Shown one piece after another: positions 46,458-57,978 of a stretch of 64,000 bases of DNA. The stretch's first letter is position 1, and each line of letters begins with the position of its first letter. This DNA comes from Tetradesmus obliquus. Its lineage: Eukaryota > Chlorophyta > Chlorophyceae > Sphaeropleales > Scenedesmaceae. The notes under the pieces are model-generated. The model saw only the letters and a list, made by a program, of their open reading frames with translations, ran no database searches and had not been told where the DNA came from. The stretch is taken from assembly GCA_030272155.1 (NCBI GenBank), contig CP126205.1:2406501-2470500 (forward strand), given 5' to 3'. The position numbers and the translations under genes are program-made.

Positions 46458-48993
46458 CCCAACAGGCTGTCAAGCGGCGGCTGCCGCTCAGTGTGGAGAC
46501 TTGCCCGCACTACCTGCTGTTCGCTGCAGAGCAGATCGCTGATGGTGACACAAAGTTCAAGTGTGCGCCACCCCTGAGGGATGAAGCCAACAGGTGTGCG
46601 AGTTAGTACTCTCATGTGTTTGTTGTTGGTGTGTCCAGGGATATCTTGTCCATAGTTTAGCTGTGCACTGCCCCTGAGGGATGAAGCCGACAGGTGAGTG
46701 TCTACCTGGAGCTTTGGTGCATCTGGCAGCTGTCAGCTGATGTGCCCACACAGCCCGGTGTATGTGTATATGAAGCTGAGCCAGCTTGAGCAAAAGTTGG
46801 TTTGTGGGCTGCGTACTGCAGGCACATCGGAGGATGGATGACTGCCAATGTTGTCAAGTCTTTGGTGTGTGTGTCATGCATCGGCCAAGCAGGCGTGGGC
46901 TTTTGGAAGCAGTTGCCTCTCACGATATTCACATCTTCAGCAGTGACCCATCAAGTGTCTGGCTCTAGGCAATTGATCTGTCACGTGCCTGTCAAGTGTA
47001 CCTCAAGGGTATGCATCTGGCATGGGCCGTTGACAGCAATTGCCTCCGGTGATGTTGACCATATGAGCAGCGACCACTCTATCATACCTCGATCACTGTG
47101 ATGTGTTCAATATGTGCCTGCCGTGTGGGTGCACCTGCAGGCGTGGGCTGCTGGACGCAGTTGCCGCTAGTGGCATCGACATCATCAGCAACAACTGCTC
47201 ATGTGTAAATAACTGTCACGTGGCTGAAAGTAACTGTCATGTGACTGTATCTGCAGGCGCGGGCTGCTGGATGCAGTTGCATCCAGTGACATCTGCATCA
47301 TCAGCAGCGACCACTCATTGCATATGTTGTGCTTCTGTTGTGTGAATGTGTCTGCAGGCGCGGGCTGCTGGATGCAGTTGCCTCTGGTGACATCAGCATC
47401 ATCAGCAGCGACCACTAATGCCCCTCGTGTGTTTTTGATCATGTTTTGCTGCGCAGGCGTGGGCTGCTGGAGGCGGTTGCATCCGGTGACATCGACATCA
47501 TCAGCAGCGACCACTCCCCAGCACCCGCAGACCTGAAGGAAACCCAGAGCGGCGATTTCTTGAAAGCTTGGGGCGGCATATCAGGTGGGACGCATGTGGG
47601 GCATATCAGGTGGGACGCATGTGGGGCATATCAGGTGGGACGCATGTGGGGCATATCAGGTGGGACGCATGTGGGGCATATCAGGTGGGACGCATGTGGG
47701 GCATATCAGGTGGGACGCATGTGGGGCATATCAGGTGGGACGCATGTGGGGCATATCAGGTGGGACGCATGTGGGGCATTGTCAACGAGATGTGTTCCGT
47801 ATTGGCATGTCCTGGTTGACTGCTGGTTGACCACTCAAGTGTGCCCCCATGCCCTGCTGCGTTCAATTTGATGAATGGTCAACATCATCGTGCGTTATCA
47901 TGCTGGACAGTGGGGTCCTAGTTGACCAGCCTAGGGGTGCAGCAGCATGACTCTCAGCATACCTTGAACGCTGCTGTGCTGCTGCTGCTGCTGCAGGCAT
48001 GCAGTACCTGCTGCCCGCCACCTGGACTGCCGTCAAGGCTGCTGGGGTTGACCTGTTCCAGCTGTCACAGCTGCTCAGCACCAACCCTGCACACCTGGCT
48101 AGCCTGCAGCACAAGGGCCTGATTGCTGCTGAAATGGACGCAGATATTGTGGTGAGTAGGCCACGTGTTGCCATTGTTCCCTCATTTTTCTGCACTTGTT
48201 TGAATGTGATCTGAGTTGTGATCCAGGGCTGCTAGCGGCAGAAGTGGGTGCAGACATAGTGATGAGTGACAGGGGCTGCTGAGCAGCGTGCATCTCGGCA
48301 GCATCAACCCTGCACACCTGGCTGGGCTGCAGCACAAGGGGCTGATTGCGGCAGAGATGGATGCAGACATAGTGGTGAGCTATGGTGCTGCTGTGCTACT
48401 CAACAGCTTGAAAAACAGCGGCCAAATTGGGGTTTTTCCGACTGGGTGTGGTGCGGCACTGTTTGCATAGTGCGTGTTCAAGCTTAAGCGGGGCAGTCCA
48501 AAAGGTGCGCCGCGGCAGAGCCTGCATTGGGCTGACGCTGCATACAACCTGTGGAAAAATGCAAACACACCCTTTACACCATATGGCAGCAGTGCTGCAT
48601 GGATGTTTGTTTTTTGCTGATGTGTGAACCTGCTGGTGTGGTTTCCTGCTGCTGTCGCTTCTAGACCTGTGAGTGAGCATTATGCTGCATTTGTATATTG
48701 CTTTCCCTGCAACTCTAAAAACGTCTGCTGGTGTGGCTGCCTGCTGTGGCTTGCTGCAGGTGTGGGACCCAGAAGCAGATGCAGACACCAGCACTACCCA
48801 CAACCGCCACCAGCACAAGCTGTCTCCCTACACGGACATGAAACTGAAGGGCAAGGTTCTCGCTACGTTTGTGGGAGGGCACAAGGTGTTTGATGAGAAG
48901 CAGGGCGTCTTCGATGGACAGTGCGGGAAGGTGCTGCGGAGGAAGTGGCTGGATATCATTCGGGACAAGAAGCAGAAAAATGCTGAACTGTGA
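43364..48993 (+). CDS. ALN: Allantoinase
   Basis: Hydrolyses allantoin to allantoate in purine (ureide) breakdown, usually in the ER. Nine exons join in frame to 530 residues: 43364-43607, 44022-44174, 44659-44783, 45276-45524, 45980-46156, 46466-46593, 47457-47584, 47997-48151 and 48760-48993. The start [20 protein letters not shown] is a signal-anchor-like segment. Metal-site motifs of the amidohydrolase family are all present: [23 protein letters not shown] (carbamylated Lys), [13 protein letters not shown] and [20 protein letters not shown] and FKCAPPLRD are typical of allantoinase rather than dihydropyrimidinase. The family is usually 450-500 residues. All eight introns contain at least one truncated copy of an adjoining exon edge. 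Confidence 0.92.
43901..43965 (+). repeat. Echo of allantoinase exon 2 start (intron 1)
   Basis: CCTGCAG then [19 protein letters not shown] repeats the start of exon 2 at 44022 ([19 protein letters not shown]), with its acceptor and upstream GTGTCCTGCAG. Confidence 0.88.
44453..44526 (+). repeat. Echo of allantoinase exon 3 start (intron 2)
   Basis: CTGCAG then [22 protein letters not shown] repeats exon 3 (44659 on), which encodes [21 protein letters not shown]. The copy then decays. Confidence 0.88.
45134..45203 (+). repeat. Echo of allantoinase exon 4 start (intron 3)
   Basis: TCGCAG then [20 protein letters not shown] repeats exon 4 at 45276 ([20 protein letters not shown]). Confidence 0.88.
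45615..45782 (+). repeat. Echo of allantoinase exon 4 end (intron 4)
   Basis: Bases encoding [13 protein letters not shown], then [18 protein letters not shown] and a GTAAGT donor repeat the end of exon 4 (to 45524) with internal deletions. The copy of the carbamylated-Lys motif is kept, but the frame is broken. Confidence 0.85.
46335..46402 (+). repeat. Echo of allantoinase exon 6 start (intron 5)
   Basis: Copy of [20 protein letters not shown] ending in a stop precedes exon 6 at 46466 ([20 protein letters not shown]). Confidence 0.85.
46660..47420 (+). repeat. Echoes of allantoinase exons 6 and 7 (intron 6)
   Basis: A donor-side copy of exon 6 ([13 protein letters not shown] with AACAG/GACAG|GTGAG) lies at 46663-46700. 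Four acceptor-side copies of exon 7 (RGLLxAVASGDIxIxSSDH) start at about 46889, 47139, 47256 and 47357, before the real exon at 47457. The closest copies are most similar; one copy (46889) lacks a clear CTGCAG acceptor. Confidence 0.88.
47577..47776 (+). repeat. 25-bp tandem array of an allantoinase donor, 8 copies (intron 7)
   Basis: Eight perfect copies of a 25-base unit (CATATCAGGTGGGACGCATG plus TGGGG) start at 47577 and end at 47776. The first unit includes the end of exon 7 and its CAG|GTGGGA donor at 47584/47585, so eight identical donors stand in a row. 25 is not a multiple of three. Confidence 0.95.
48226..48380 (+). repeat. Echoes of allantoinase exon 8 end (intron 8)
   Basis: Copies of [12 protein letters not shown] (about 48228-48265) and of [24 protein letters not shown] with GTGAGC (48300-48378) repeat the end of exon 8 (to 48151). 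Confidence 0.88.
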
Positions 48994-49098
48994 AAGTAGC
49001 AGCATCGTCGATGCATTTGTATCTTTCAGTCGGATTGTATGGGATGTGGCCTGTTTGCCGAGTGGCAATGGGCGGGCCGCGGCCCGCCAGTATTTGCC

Positions 49099-49103
49099 TG
49101 TAA
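49099..49103 (+). promoter_or_regulatory. TGTAA poly(A) signal of allantoinase
   Basis: TGTAA 106 bases after the stop codon and only 110 bases before the next start codon, so the two genes are tightly spaced. Confidence 0.6.
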
Positions 49104-49213
49104 CAATTATGTCGCGTGCAGCTTGTCTGAAATGCCCATGATAGCACGTTTGCCTTATACGTAGTTCCGATGTGCACGTGACAGCTCTGGACGTAATAGA
49201 AGTTAATGCCAAG

Positions 49214-50912
49214 ATGGCGGGCAGCGACACAAACGTGCGAAGGCCTCCTGCGATGTACTACAACTCAGACTCATCTATTTTCGAAGATGAGGATTCTTCT
49301 GTGTGCGGAGTCGTCTACATTGCGTCCGAAGGCGGTGCATATCAACCGAAGTCCAGTCAAAACAAGGTGCTGCAGCAGAGCGAGCCATATGCCCAGACAT
49401 GGCAAGAGAAACGCAGCAGCAAGCGACTGCTGCTCAAAACAGCACTTGCAGTTGGAGCTTTGCTGCTGGTGGCCCTTGGCATTGGCATTGCAGTAGGTGA
49501 GGCATCAGCGTAGTGCCGCAGCTACAGCTGCTGCTGCAGCACATCACGTGCGTCTGTGCCGCATGGTACTATCCACATGGGTTGCATGCAGTTGCTTTGC
49601 AACAACACAATCGATTCAAGAACTGGCATCATCATCATCATAGACACACCGCAGTAGACACATGCTACATGCTAGTACAAGTCCTGGTATGCTGCTTGCT
49701 TCATCTGCACAGGCATTTCCAAGCAGCGGCAAGCACACCATGCCCAGCAGCAGCAACAGCAGCAGCAACACCCGCAGATGCCGCCGCGGCTGCCAGGGTT
49801 CAATGCAACTGGTGCGGTGGAAATGACCATACCCTTCAGTGTGGCAGCAGCAGTGGAGCCGCCTGCTGGCACTGTCAGGGCATACACCTGTGACATGCTG
49901 TTCAGCACAGACCAGGTATGCCCAAGCATCGGTTCATGATGCAACAGCTATGAGCTTACCCAGCAGTGGATGGTGCTATTTACTGGGTGCAGTTGTCGGA
50001 GGGGAAAGGAGTGAACATGTATGCAGCGATCCACCCTCTGGTGCAGCAGCAGCAGCAGCAGCAGCTGCAGTGCTGGTGGTAGCAAGGTTGAGCATTACTG
50101 ACATATGGTCATGCAGTTGAACTCTTCATTTGCTGGTTGGTCCTGTCTGCCTAACTTTGCCGCTGCACCGCTATTGCTGCTGCTTCTGGTGTGCTGCCTG
50201 TCATGCTGCAGTCGATCCAAGCCTTCACCAGCAGCCTGCAAGCAGCATACACAGTGCAGCTGCTGCCCATGGGCATTGACAGCGTCAATGTAACACAGCT
50301 GATCTGCAATGGCATTAGCTATGGGCTGCTGGCAAAGCCAGCACAGTGGGATGGATGGCCGGGTGCAGCAACAGGTCACCGGAGGCTACAGCAGCTGAGT
50401 GTAACAGTAACAAGCAGCAGCAGCAGTGGTGCAGTGCAGGGGTGTAGTTACAACTGTCAAACCCTAGACATCTCAGTAGATCTGGAGATCCACCGGCATG
50501 ATTATGTTAGTGACATCAGCAGTGTAGCAGCCTGGGGCGGATGGGTGGATCAAACACGGCGGGAGGCGGCAGCAGCTGCGGTGGTGATATTGCCAAAGCT
50601 GCTGGGCGATCTGTTCAAAGTAACAGTTGTTAGTGACAGTCTGCTGGTGACGCAGCTGCCGAATGTGGTTGTCACTAGCAGGGCAGTACCATCAGGTGTC
50701 ACTGGCCAACTGGAAGTCAACCGCACTATGACAGATGCGGTAACAGGAGCAGTGCTGGATACGCAGACCATAGTGGTGACGGCACCAGCAGCAGATGATG
50801 ACAGCAGCAGCAGCAGTAGCAGCAGCAACGTGCCTACGGCTGGACCTGGTAGTGCTGATGATGCATCAGACACCGCCAAAACAGATGGTCCAGGATCCAC
50901 CACCACCACCAC

Positions 50913-50972
<60 letters not shown>

Positions 50973-51447
50973 ATCTGGATCAACAGCAGCAGCAGATGGC
51001 AGCTCTGTCACAGATGATGCTGACTCAGCCTGCGGTGGCTGCTCACTGAAGAATGCTGTGTCAGCATGCGTGGCTGGCAGTTGTGTTATTACACGCTGCC
51101 TGCCTGGCTGGCAGGACTGTGATGGGCTGGCGGCAACTGGCTGCGAGGCTGATGTGCTCAGCTTTTTCTCAAACAGCGCACACTGTGGGGGCTGCCACAA
51201 GATCTGTTTGGCTCCGCTGAAGTGCAGCAGCGGCAAGTGCGGGCTGCCGCAGCCGTCTGGTGAGTGAAAGAGGTGTAGCACAGAGCAATCAGCATGCAGA
51301 AGGGCTACAAATTTGCCTGTTTGAACCGGACGTCGGCAACTTGTAACGCCTGATTCTACAATGCTGCCAATAGCAATGTCAATGTAGTGTTTTGCTGCTC
51401 CTTGCTGCAGGTGACGGCGGCAAAGCTGCCCCTCCTGCGCAGAAGCC

Positions 51448-51489
<42 letters not shown>

Positions 51490-54232
51490 ACCAGAGCAGC
51501 CAGCAGCAGAACAGCCGCCAGCAACAGACGATGAGGAGGAGCAGCAGCCGCCACCATCAGCACCCAAACAAGATGATGACGCAGAGGCACCAGCAACTGC
51601 TGCTGAGCCGCCGGCAGCAGCAGCGCCCCAGACGCCGCCAGCAGCAGCAGTGCCGAAGCCGACAGTGCAGCTGCCAGTGGCTCCGGCAGTGCCAGATGCT
51701 CAAGGTGGGCAATGCACTGCTGCACCAGGAAGGCAGGCATCCATTTGTAGATGACAAGTGACTGAGCTGCTTGCAGTATGGCATGCATCCGTGCCTCCTG
51801 GGTGACAGCTGGTCAGCAGATCAATTGCATAGGTGGCTTGTGGCAGCATGCATGTGCTTGAAAAGCCCCCACCTGGATTGATATGCCTCTGGCACCAACA
51901 ACCACGCATTATCGGCTCTCACAGCTGCCAACAGTGTTGCCTTCCCCACATTGGTGCGCTGCTGCCGTGCAGACACAATTCTCCTCTACGACGATCTGCT
52001 GAGAATAACACCCTCCCAGCAGAGAATAACACTGGACGTGCTCAATAATGACAACCTTGGAGGCGTCAACCCAGCTGATGTCAGCATCACAATCATCCCG
52101 CCTGGCCCTGCTGCTGGCTCAGCAGTGGTGCTCCCTGCCAGCAGCAGCAGCAACAGGCAGCAGGTGCAGTTCTCAATGGGAGATGCTCCACTGCTGCCAG
52201 GGCAGTTGCTGACGTTCTATTACGCGGTGGCTGTTGAAGGGCAGGCGGCGCCTGCGCCTGCTGCCGTCACGCTCATAGGAGCAGGTGAGACATCAGGCTT
52301 ATCACGTGCTGCAACGCCGCCCTGCCTTTTGTAAGAATTTTTGCACATGCTGCCTCTGCTCTGCGACGCATGCACAGACTCTGCAACACTGCTGTGGGGA
52401 CAGTCTTGCGGCACCTGCAGTAGGCTGGCACAGGTTCGTATGCAAATGTTTTCTTTCAAAGAGCCCGGTTTCAACTCCTCTCAACTTTGATGCTACACTT
52501 TGTATGCTGCACCTGCAGTTTGCAGCCCCAACCCCAGCCTGCTCGACTGCATTCATTGCTTGTGTGTCACGCAACCCTTTTCAACACCCTGCGGCTCTGC
52601 CTGTGGTGTGTTTTGCTTGCAGTGTCCAGCCCCGACCCCAGCCTGCTCGACTGCAGCCCAGCGGCAGCAGAAGTCCCAGGCACCCCATTACTCACCAGAG
52701 CAGATGACAAAGCCAAGTCAGTAGACCTGCCTTTTGCTGTTAGCCTCTACGGCAGCAGTTACAGCACAGCTACTGTCTCGAGCAACGGCTGGGTGTCGTT
52801 TGGAGACAGTGGGGCACAGGAGGTGTGCAATATTGACACGGCGTGGCCGAATGGGCCTTGCTTGGGAGATGGACCGGTGCTGGCGGTGCTCTGGGGTGAG
52901 TGGCTCTGGAGGAGGAGCGGGGATCATGCCGCTGCTGTTGTGGCACATACATTGCTGCTGGTGACACCGGCTTTGGGCTGACAGCAGTGGCAGAGCCGTG
53001 CATGTCGCATGCAATGGCATATTGCTTGCTGCGTTGGCAGGTGACCAGCGCCATTGCCTGCAAAAACTAAACCTTGCAGTTGCTTCTGCTGCTGCCATGC
53101 AGATGACTTGCTGCCTGATGGCGTGCTGACTCACCACGACAAGCAGCAGGGCGTCTTCATCATCCAGTGGACCAACGTGATGAGCCCCAGCAGTCCCATG
53201 CTGCTCGGAACGTTCCAAGCGCAGCTGTTCCGAAACGGCAGCATCGCGTACGTTTACCGGGACATGTTCGGCGCGGAGCAGGGCCTGGGAAGCAGTGCCA
53301 TTATAGGTAAGGAAGCAGCAGCTGTAACAAATGAGTTACATCTGTAAGCTGTGTGGAGTACAATGCAGTGATGAAGTTAAGACACATTGGTTTGCATCCC
53401 ATAGTCAGGAAGAGTCTGCATTTGTTGTGAGCCAGCTGGTGATTGCCTCCATTGTTTGCTGCTGTCTGTGGTGTGTGTGTTACATGCAGGCATTCGTGGC
53501 CCCGCCAAAAACAGCAAGGCGCTAAACAGCCAGCTGGAAAGCAAGCAGCTCACGGCAGCAGGAGCACTGGCTGACCCGCACGGCACCTGGCTCTTTGCAT
53601 CACACCTCAGCGACCCAGATTACGTCATGACACTCTCGGCCCAGAACCGCTTCATAAACCCTGGCCTGGCACTGGTCAGCCACCCTAAACCACACACCAG
53701 CATCAGCAGCAGCAGTACACAAGCTGGCAGCACAGCGGCTAGCAGTACAACAGTACCTGGCAGCTTCCAGCCGTGGCTGCCGGGACCTGCTGCTGCCAAT
53801 GCTGCTGCTGCTGCTGCTGCTGCTCCTTTCAACGTGCTGCTGGTTACACCTGGCAGCCCTGCCCGGCCAGCACTGACTCAACCACAGGCAGTAATCAGGA
53901 CAGCTGGCAGCAACAGCGCAGCAGCAGCAGCAAGTGTGCTGACAGTATCATGGAGCATGCCGGCTGGATCGGCCGCTGTAGATCAGTTCAGGCTCTTCGT
54001 GGCGGCTGATCCAATGTTTGCTGAGCTGCTAAGGCAGCCAGCCGGCGATGCATTTGGCCCGCCAGATATACCTGGCAGTGCAAGGAGTGTTGATGTTGCG
54101 GTGGGCAGCAGGCTGGCTGGGGGTGAGGTGTATGTGCTGCTGTTGGCATGCAATGCTGACTCGTGCCGCGCCTCGTGCGTGCAGCAGGTTGCACTGCGTG
54201 TGACACAGCCTGTCAGTGTGAAGCCGTCTTGA
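49214..54232 (+). CDS. Type II membrane protein with mosaic extracellular modules
   Basis: Eight exons join in frame to 1119 residues: 49214-49496, 49713-49915, 50212-51259, 51411-51704, 51973-52284, 52623-52895, 53103-53306 and 53490-54232. A Ser/Asp-rich head is followed by KRLLLKTALAVGALLLVALGIGIAV, one membrane span (near residue 75-95), then a Gln-rich stalk. The outer part includes a Ser/Thr tract, a Cys-rich module (CGGCSLKNAV...CLPGWQDCDG...GCEAD...CGGCHKIC) like those of myxobacterial surface proteins, a DILLYDD...LDVLNND segment like VCBS/cadherin-like domains, and a SSNGWVSFGD...VLWDD...VFIIQWTN segment like NIDO-type beta domains. The C-terminal 150 residues look fibronectin-III-like (SVDVAVGSRLAGGEVYVLLLACN). 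No enzyme motif. Likely a cell-wall or matrix component; module names are by resemblance only. Confidence 0.7.
52508..52562 (+). repeat. Echo of the exon at 52623
   Basis: ACCTGCAG then SPNPSLLDC (with CCAACCCCAGCCTGCTCGAC) repeats the start of the exon at 52623 (SPDPSLLDC, CCGACCCCAGCCTGCTCGAC) in the intron just upstream. Confidence 0.85.
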
Positions 54233-54320
54233 GATTGTTGACCTATAGTGCCGATAGTGACTGCAGAGATGTTTGAAGAGTTGGGTGTGGGTGTAGTTCA
54301 TGTAGCTGTTGTTATGTGTG

Positions 54321-54325
54321 TGTAA
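54321..54325 (+). promoter_or_regulatory. TGTAA poly(A) signal of the mosaic membrane protein
   Basis: TGTAA 88 bases past the stop codon at 54232. Confidence 0.6.
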
Positions 54326-54767
54326 AGGCTCCTATTGTTGTTTTGCAGTTATAGTCAGCTGCGGCGATGCCTTGAACGCATGTTTTGGTTTCGTGCCTGT
54401 GTTGCTAAATACTGCAGCGATGTGTCACACTCAACTGTAGCATATCAGCATCTGTGCGGGTGGCCCAGGCATGCCTCTGCAGCATTTCCAGTGATGCACA
54501 GTGCACTGCCAGAGCATAGTGCAATGCATTCTGCTGTGATGGGCAGGGCACCGCGCTCCCGGCAGCCACTGGTGCCTGGCATTCCAGTGTTCGATTGATT
54601 GTTGGCTGGCGTACTGCAGTGCCGTGTGACCATAGTACACAAGATTCTCGGTGTGAGGTTTTGTGTTGCCGGCCCAAGCGTGGCTATGTTAGGAGAGGAG
54701 GCCATACATGTTGCTGCGCGTATAACTTGGTTGCGGCACACAAGGGTGCGCCGCTGCCATGGTCTGT

Positions 54768-54785
54768 CCCCCCCCCCCCCCCCCC
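54768..54785 (+). repeat. C18 homopolymer
   Basis: Eighteen consecutive cytosines, the longest homopolymer I noticed in the window; length is error-prone in sequencing. Confidence 0.9.
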
Positions 54786-55279
54786 TTAGAGGCTGTCAGA
54801 TCTGACAGCTCATGCTGCTCACAATTTTTGAAAGGTGCATGCTACCACCCAAACTAGCTTGTTTAGGTGCCTGAAGCTGAAAACTATGTGTGTGCTTGCT
54901 GACAGACGTATTGGCAGTGCTGCAGCCAGCGCGGGCCATGGTGCAGCAGCAGCATTGTGGAGCCAGCCAGCATGAAGTGCTTGGCCAGTAGCACCTGGCA
55001 GCGGCGTTTCATGCGTTTCTTGGGCCGAAACAATTTTAGTTTAATTGAAGCTATTTTTTTAACATATAACGGTCAATTTAAGATGCTACGGCCACGATCA
55101 TCACGTCCAAGGTTGTCAGCTACATGACTGGGTTTGAATAAAAACTGGTTCACATTTGCTGCTGGAAGAGCTTCACATAAGGTGAATAAGCGTGCTACAA
55201 TCAAGAGAGCAATTGCGTTGATGTATTGAGTTACGGCTTCGAGAGGCGTAGCTTTGCTTCAATGCGCACCCACAGCAGC

Positions 55280-55696
55280 ATGCAGCGCTGCAAAGTCGTT
55301 CCGCATGAGGACTTGCGTAGCTTACTGTATGATTTCGCACACAGTGAAATCGACGTCTTTGGCAGGCTCCAGTCGAAGCTGTTCAAGGCCTTTCCCTTTG
55401 CCCGGCAGCCGGCTAAGGAGCGGCCTGCAACAAGCTTAACGTTCGCTGCATCATGCGATAGCCTAGACATGCTAAGGGTTGCGGCTGCAGCAGCTAGCAG
55501 AGGCTTAGAGCTGCTATCACAACGGCACAGCAGGAGCAGCATCAACCTGTCAGCAGACAGGCAAATGCTGCTGTGCTGCGAGCCTGCTGTGGCGGGCAGG
55601 CGACGCTTCGCTTTGCAAACTGGCCGGCGTACTGATTTCGACCCTGAAAACGCACATGACAAGTGGTTGATGACTGCGGTATTGCGACGCAGGTGA
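55280..55696 (+). pseudogene. MYND-family paralogue, N-terminal fragment
   Basis: A 138-residue frame starting MQRCKVVPHEDLRSLLYDFA, with EIDVFGRLQSKLFKAF and LDMLRVAAAAASRGLELL, matches the first third of the copies at 34096 and 61383. It then reads SADRQMLLCCEPAVAG (compare RQGLLCIARCCEAVAG in the 34-kb copy) and ends in unrelated sequence with a stop; the helical-repeat and MYND parts are missing. It is on the opposite strand to the other two. It keeps the conserved 5' flanking block, so it may still be transcribed. I read it as a truncated duplicate. Confidence 0.55.
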
Positions 55697-56642
55697 CAAC
55701 ATTGGGCGGGAACATCCTGCCAGGACTGGCCAGGTCCTGGCAGTGCACACTTGGCCCAACACGTGGCCAACACGTTGCCCATTAACCTGACACAGCTGCT
55801 GCCATATGGCAGCTGCGCACAACCTACGAACCATTAAAGCAAGCTGCAGCAACAATGAGGGGATGCACACATCGCCGCATGTACTGCCTGCCAAGCACTA
55901 CATGCATGCAGAATGATACACAAAAGCTGACTTAGTACGGTAGGGCAGCCAGCCACATGCTGGCTGGCTCCACATGCTGCAGCTGCATCAAGGCCTAGCA
56001 GCAGCTGCTGCAGGACTCCCTAATACTCCAAGCCCAAGACCAGCACTCAGCCATCGTACAAACAGCCTCATTCAATCAAAGCAAGCAGCCCTGGGCTGCC
56101 AAGTCAGCAGTCGACACCAGCCACCCAAATGCAGCCCATGTAAGCACTTGCAGGACTGCCTTGCCCTGTGAGGAGCAGCACATCATCGCTGATACTAGTG
56201 AATCACCAGTCACACCCTGGCAGCCACTGGGTGCCATAGCCATCCATCAACAACCAGCATTGCATTTGCAGGCTGCAGCTCTACGGTCAGCAACAGCACA
56301 TCATCAGTCAAGTGATAGCAGCTGGCCGACCCCTGGGGCCCACAGCCATGCATGAAGCCCATGCAGTCCAAGGCCGCAGGCCAGCCCCCAACACCACCCT
56401 CACAGCACTGTGACCAGCGGTGCCTGCTGCTCGTTGTTGCATGCTACTGCCGCTGCCCTGTAAACCTTCTTTGCGCCTACAGGTGAGAACTTCGCATGAT
56501 GCTATGATGCCATGATGCTGGACAGACGTGCCTGCGTGGACAGCCCACTTGGAGCGCCAGGAGCTTTCGGGCAGGGGGGCTTCTGGACCAGCATTGCTTG
56601 AAGGTGAACGGTTATGCATTTACCATGCCTAAAACTGTCATA
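55697..56642. other. Intergenic region
   Basis: No coding signal on either strand that I can support; a TGTAA at 56139-56143 could serve the truncated MYND fragment. Confidence 0.45.
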
Positions 56643-57466
56643 TTACTGTTGGGCTGCTGCCGTCTCTACTGCAGCAGCTGCTGCTGCCGGCTTGGCCTTG
56701 CTCCTGCACAGCGCCTTGTGCCACTTCCAGTGTTCCACCTGGCAGGCCCTGCTGCAGTACCTGGCAGCAGCAGCAGCAGCAGCAGCACGGGCAATGGAAA
56801 AGTTAATAAAGACACTGCCACGGTGTGCAGAATCCATGGCAGCATTTCTATCACTGCACATCTGAAGCATTCTGCAAACCGCCAAGCTACGACAGCAGCA
56901 TGCACAGAAAGGGCTGCAAAGCCTCTCTATCAGACATCAGCATCACCAGTTTTCCCTGCGCTTCTCACCTTGCAGCCTTGCAGCCGCTACATCAGTTGGT
57001 CCCGCCTGACACCTGCAGCAGCTCACTGCGCTGCGCCAGGATCACACAGCCAGGGTTGTTGCAGGCGCTGCTGAGCGGGATGCGGCCCGCCACTGCCTGT
57101 GCAAAGGCGCGCAGCTGCTGCGGCAGGCCCGCCTCCTGCATCAGGCAGGTCACTTGCAGCGCAAACAGCTGGTCCAGCAGCTGCTGCCCACCACGTGGCT
57201 GCTGCAGGCAACGGCGCACCAGCTGCTGCAGGGGCGCCTGGCCTTCAGTAGCCATGCGGGATAAGCTGTAGCATGCCCGCCCTACTGCCAAGTCAAGCCG
57301 CGGCCAAGCACCCTGCCTGTGGGTGTGCCTCAGCGCTGCCTCCAAGGACGGCATCAGCAGGCCTGAGCTAGGGGTGTCTTTCCCAATGCGGTGCCTCAGG
57401 GCTGCCTCTAAGGAGGAAAGCAGCAGACTTGGGCGGCGGCTGCTGCTGCCGCTGCTGTTGCCTGCA

Positions 57467-57499
<33 letters not shown>

Positions 57500-57801
57500 C
57501 AGATGGTTGCTGAAATTGCAGCAATGTATTCCTCGTCTGCAGGCGAGCATGAACAGTGCAAATGCCTTGATAATTGAGGCCGCAATCAAATGCGGTTGCG
57601 ATGTTGGTGCAGTGCCTGCATGACATGCAGCAAGAGGTTGCCGGCTTGGCCAGTTCAGCGAATTGAAAAGGCAGAGTGTCGTGCAACTGGCTAAAGCTAC
57701 AGTTGAAATATCTCCCTCGTTGATTGGGTCTGAAATGTTAGTCAGATTGCCGGCTTGGCCAGTTCAGCTGGCATGAATGCTAAGCAGCGCGTCAAATCAT
57801 C

Positions 57802-57978
57802 TCACAACATACACACAACCCACCACAACATACACACAATCCACCGTAACATGCACACAATCCACTCACAACATACACACAGCCCACTCGCAACATGCAC
57901 ACAAGCCACTCGCAACATGCACACAACCCACTCGCAACATGCACACAAGCCACTCACAACATGCACACAATCGATCCA
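57802..57978 (+). repeat. About 21-bp minisatellite in a MYND-gene intron, 8 copies
   Basis: Units of the form CGCAACATGCACACAAxCCACT repeat about eight times with single-base changes (ATACACAC/ATGCACAC, AACCC/AATCC/AAGCC). It lies in the intron between the repeat unit at 57980-59320 and the 57-kb exon. Confidence 0.85.

Larger units (their letters stand above)
54233..55279. other. Intergenic region upstream of a truncated MYND paralogue
   Basis: Holds TGTAA (54321-54325), a run of 18 cytosines (54768-54785) and, at 55095-55200, a block shared with the 5' flank of the other MYND paralogues. The stretch 55030-55090 is unusually AT-rich for this window. Confidence 0.5.

Noticed and set aside
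47568..47830. Gly/His-rich repeat frame [22 protein letters not shown]
   Set aside because: Product of the 25-bp array in allantoinase intron 7; a period of 25 rotates the frame, so it is not a designed repeat protein.
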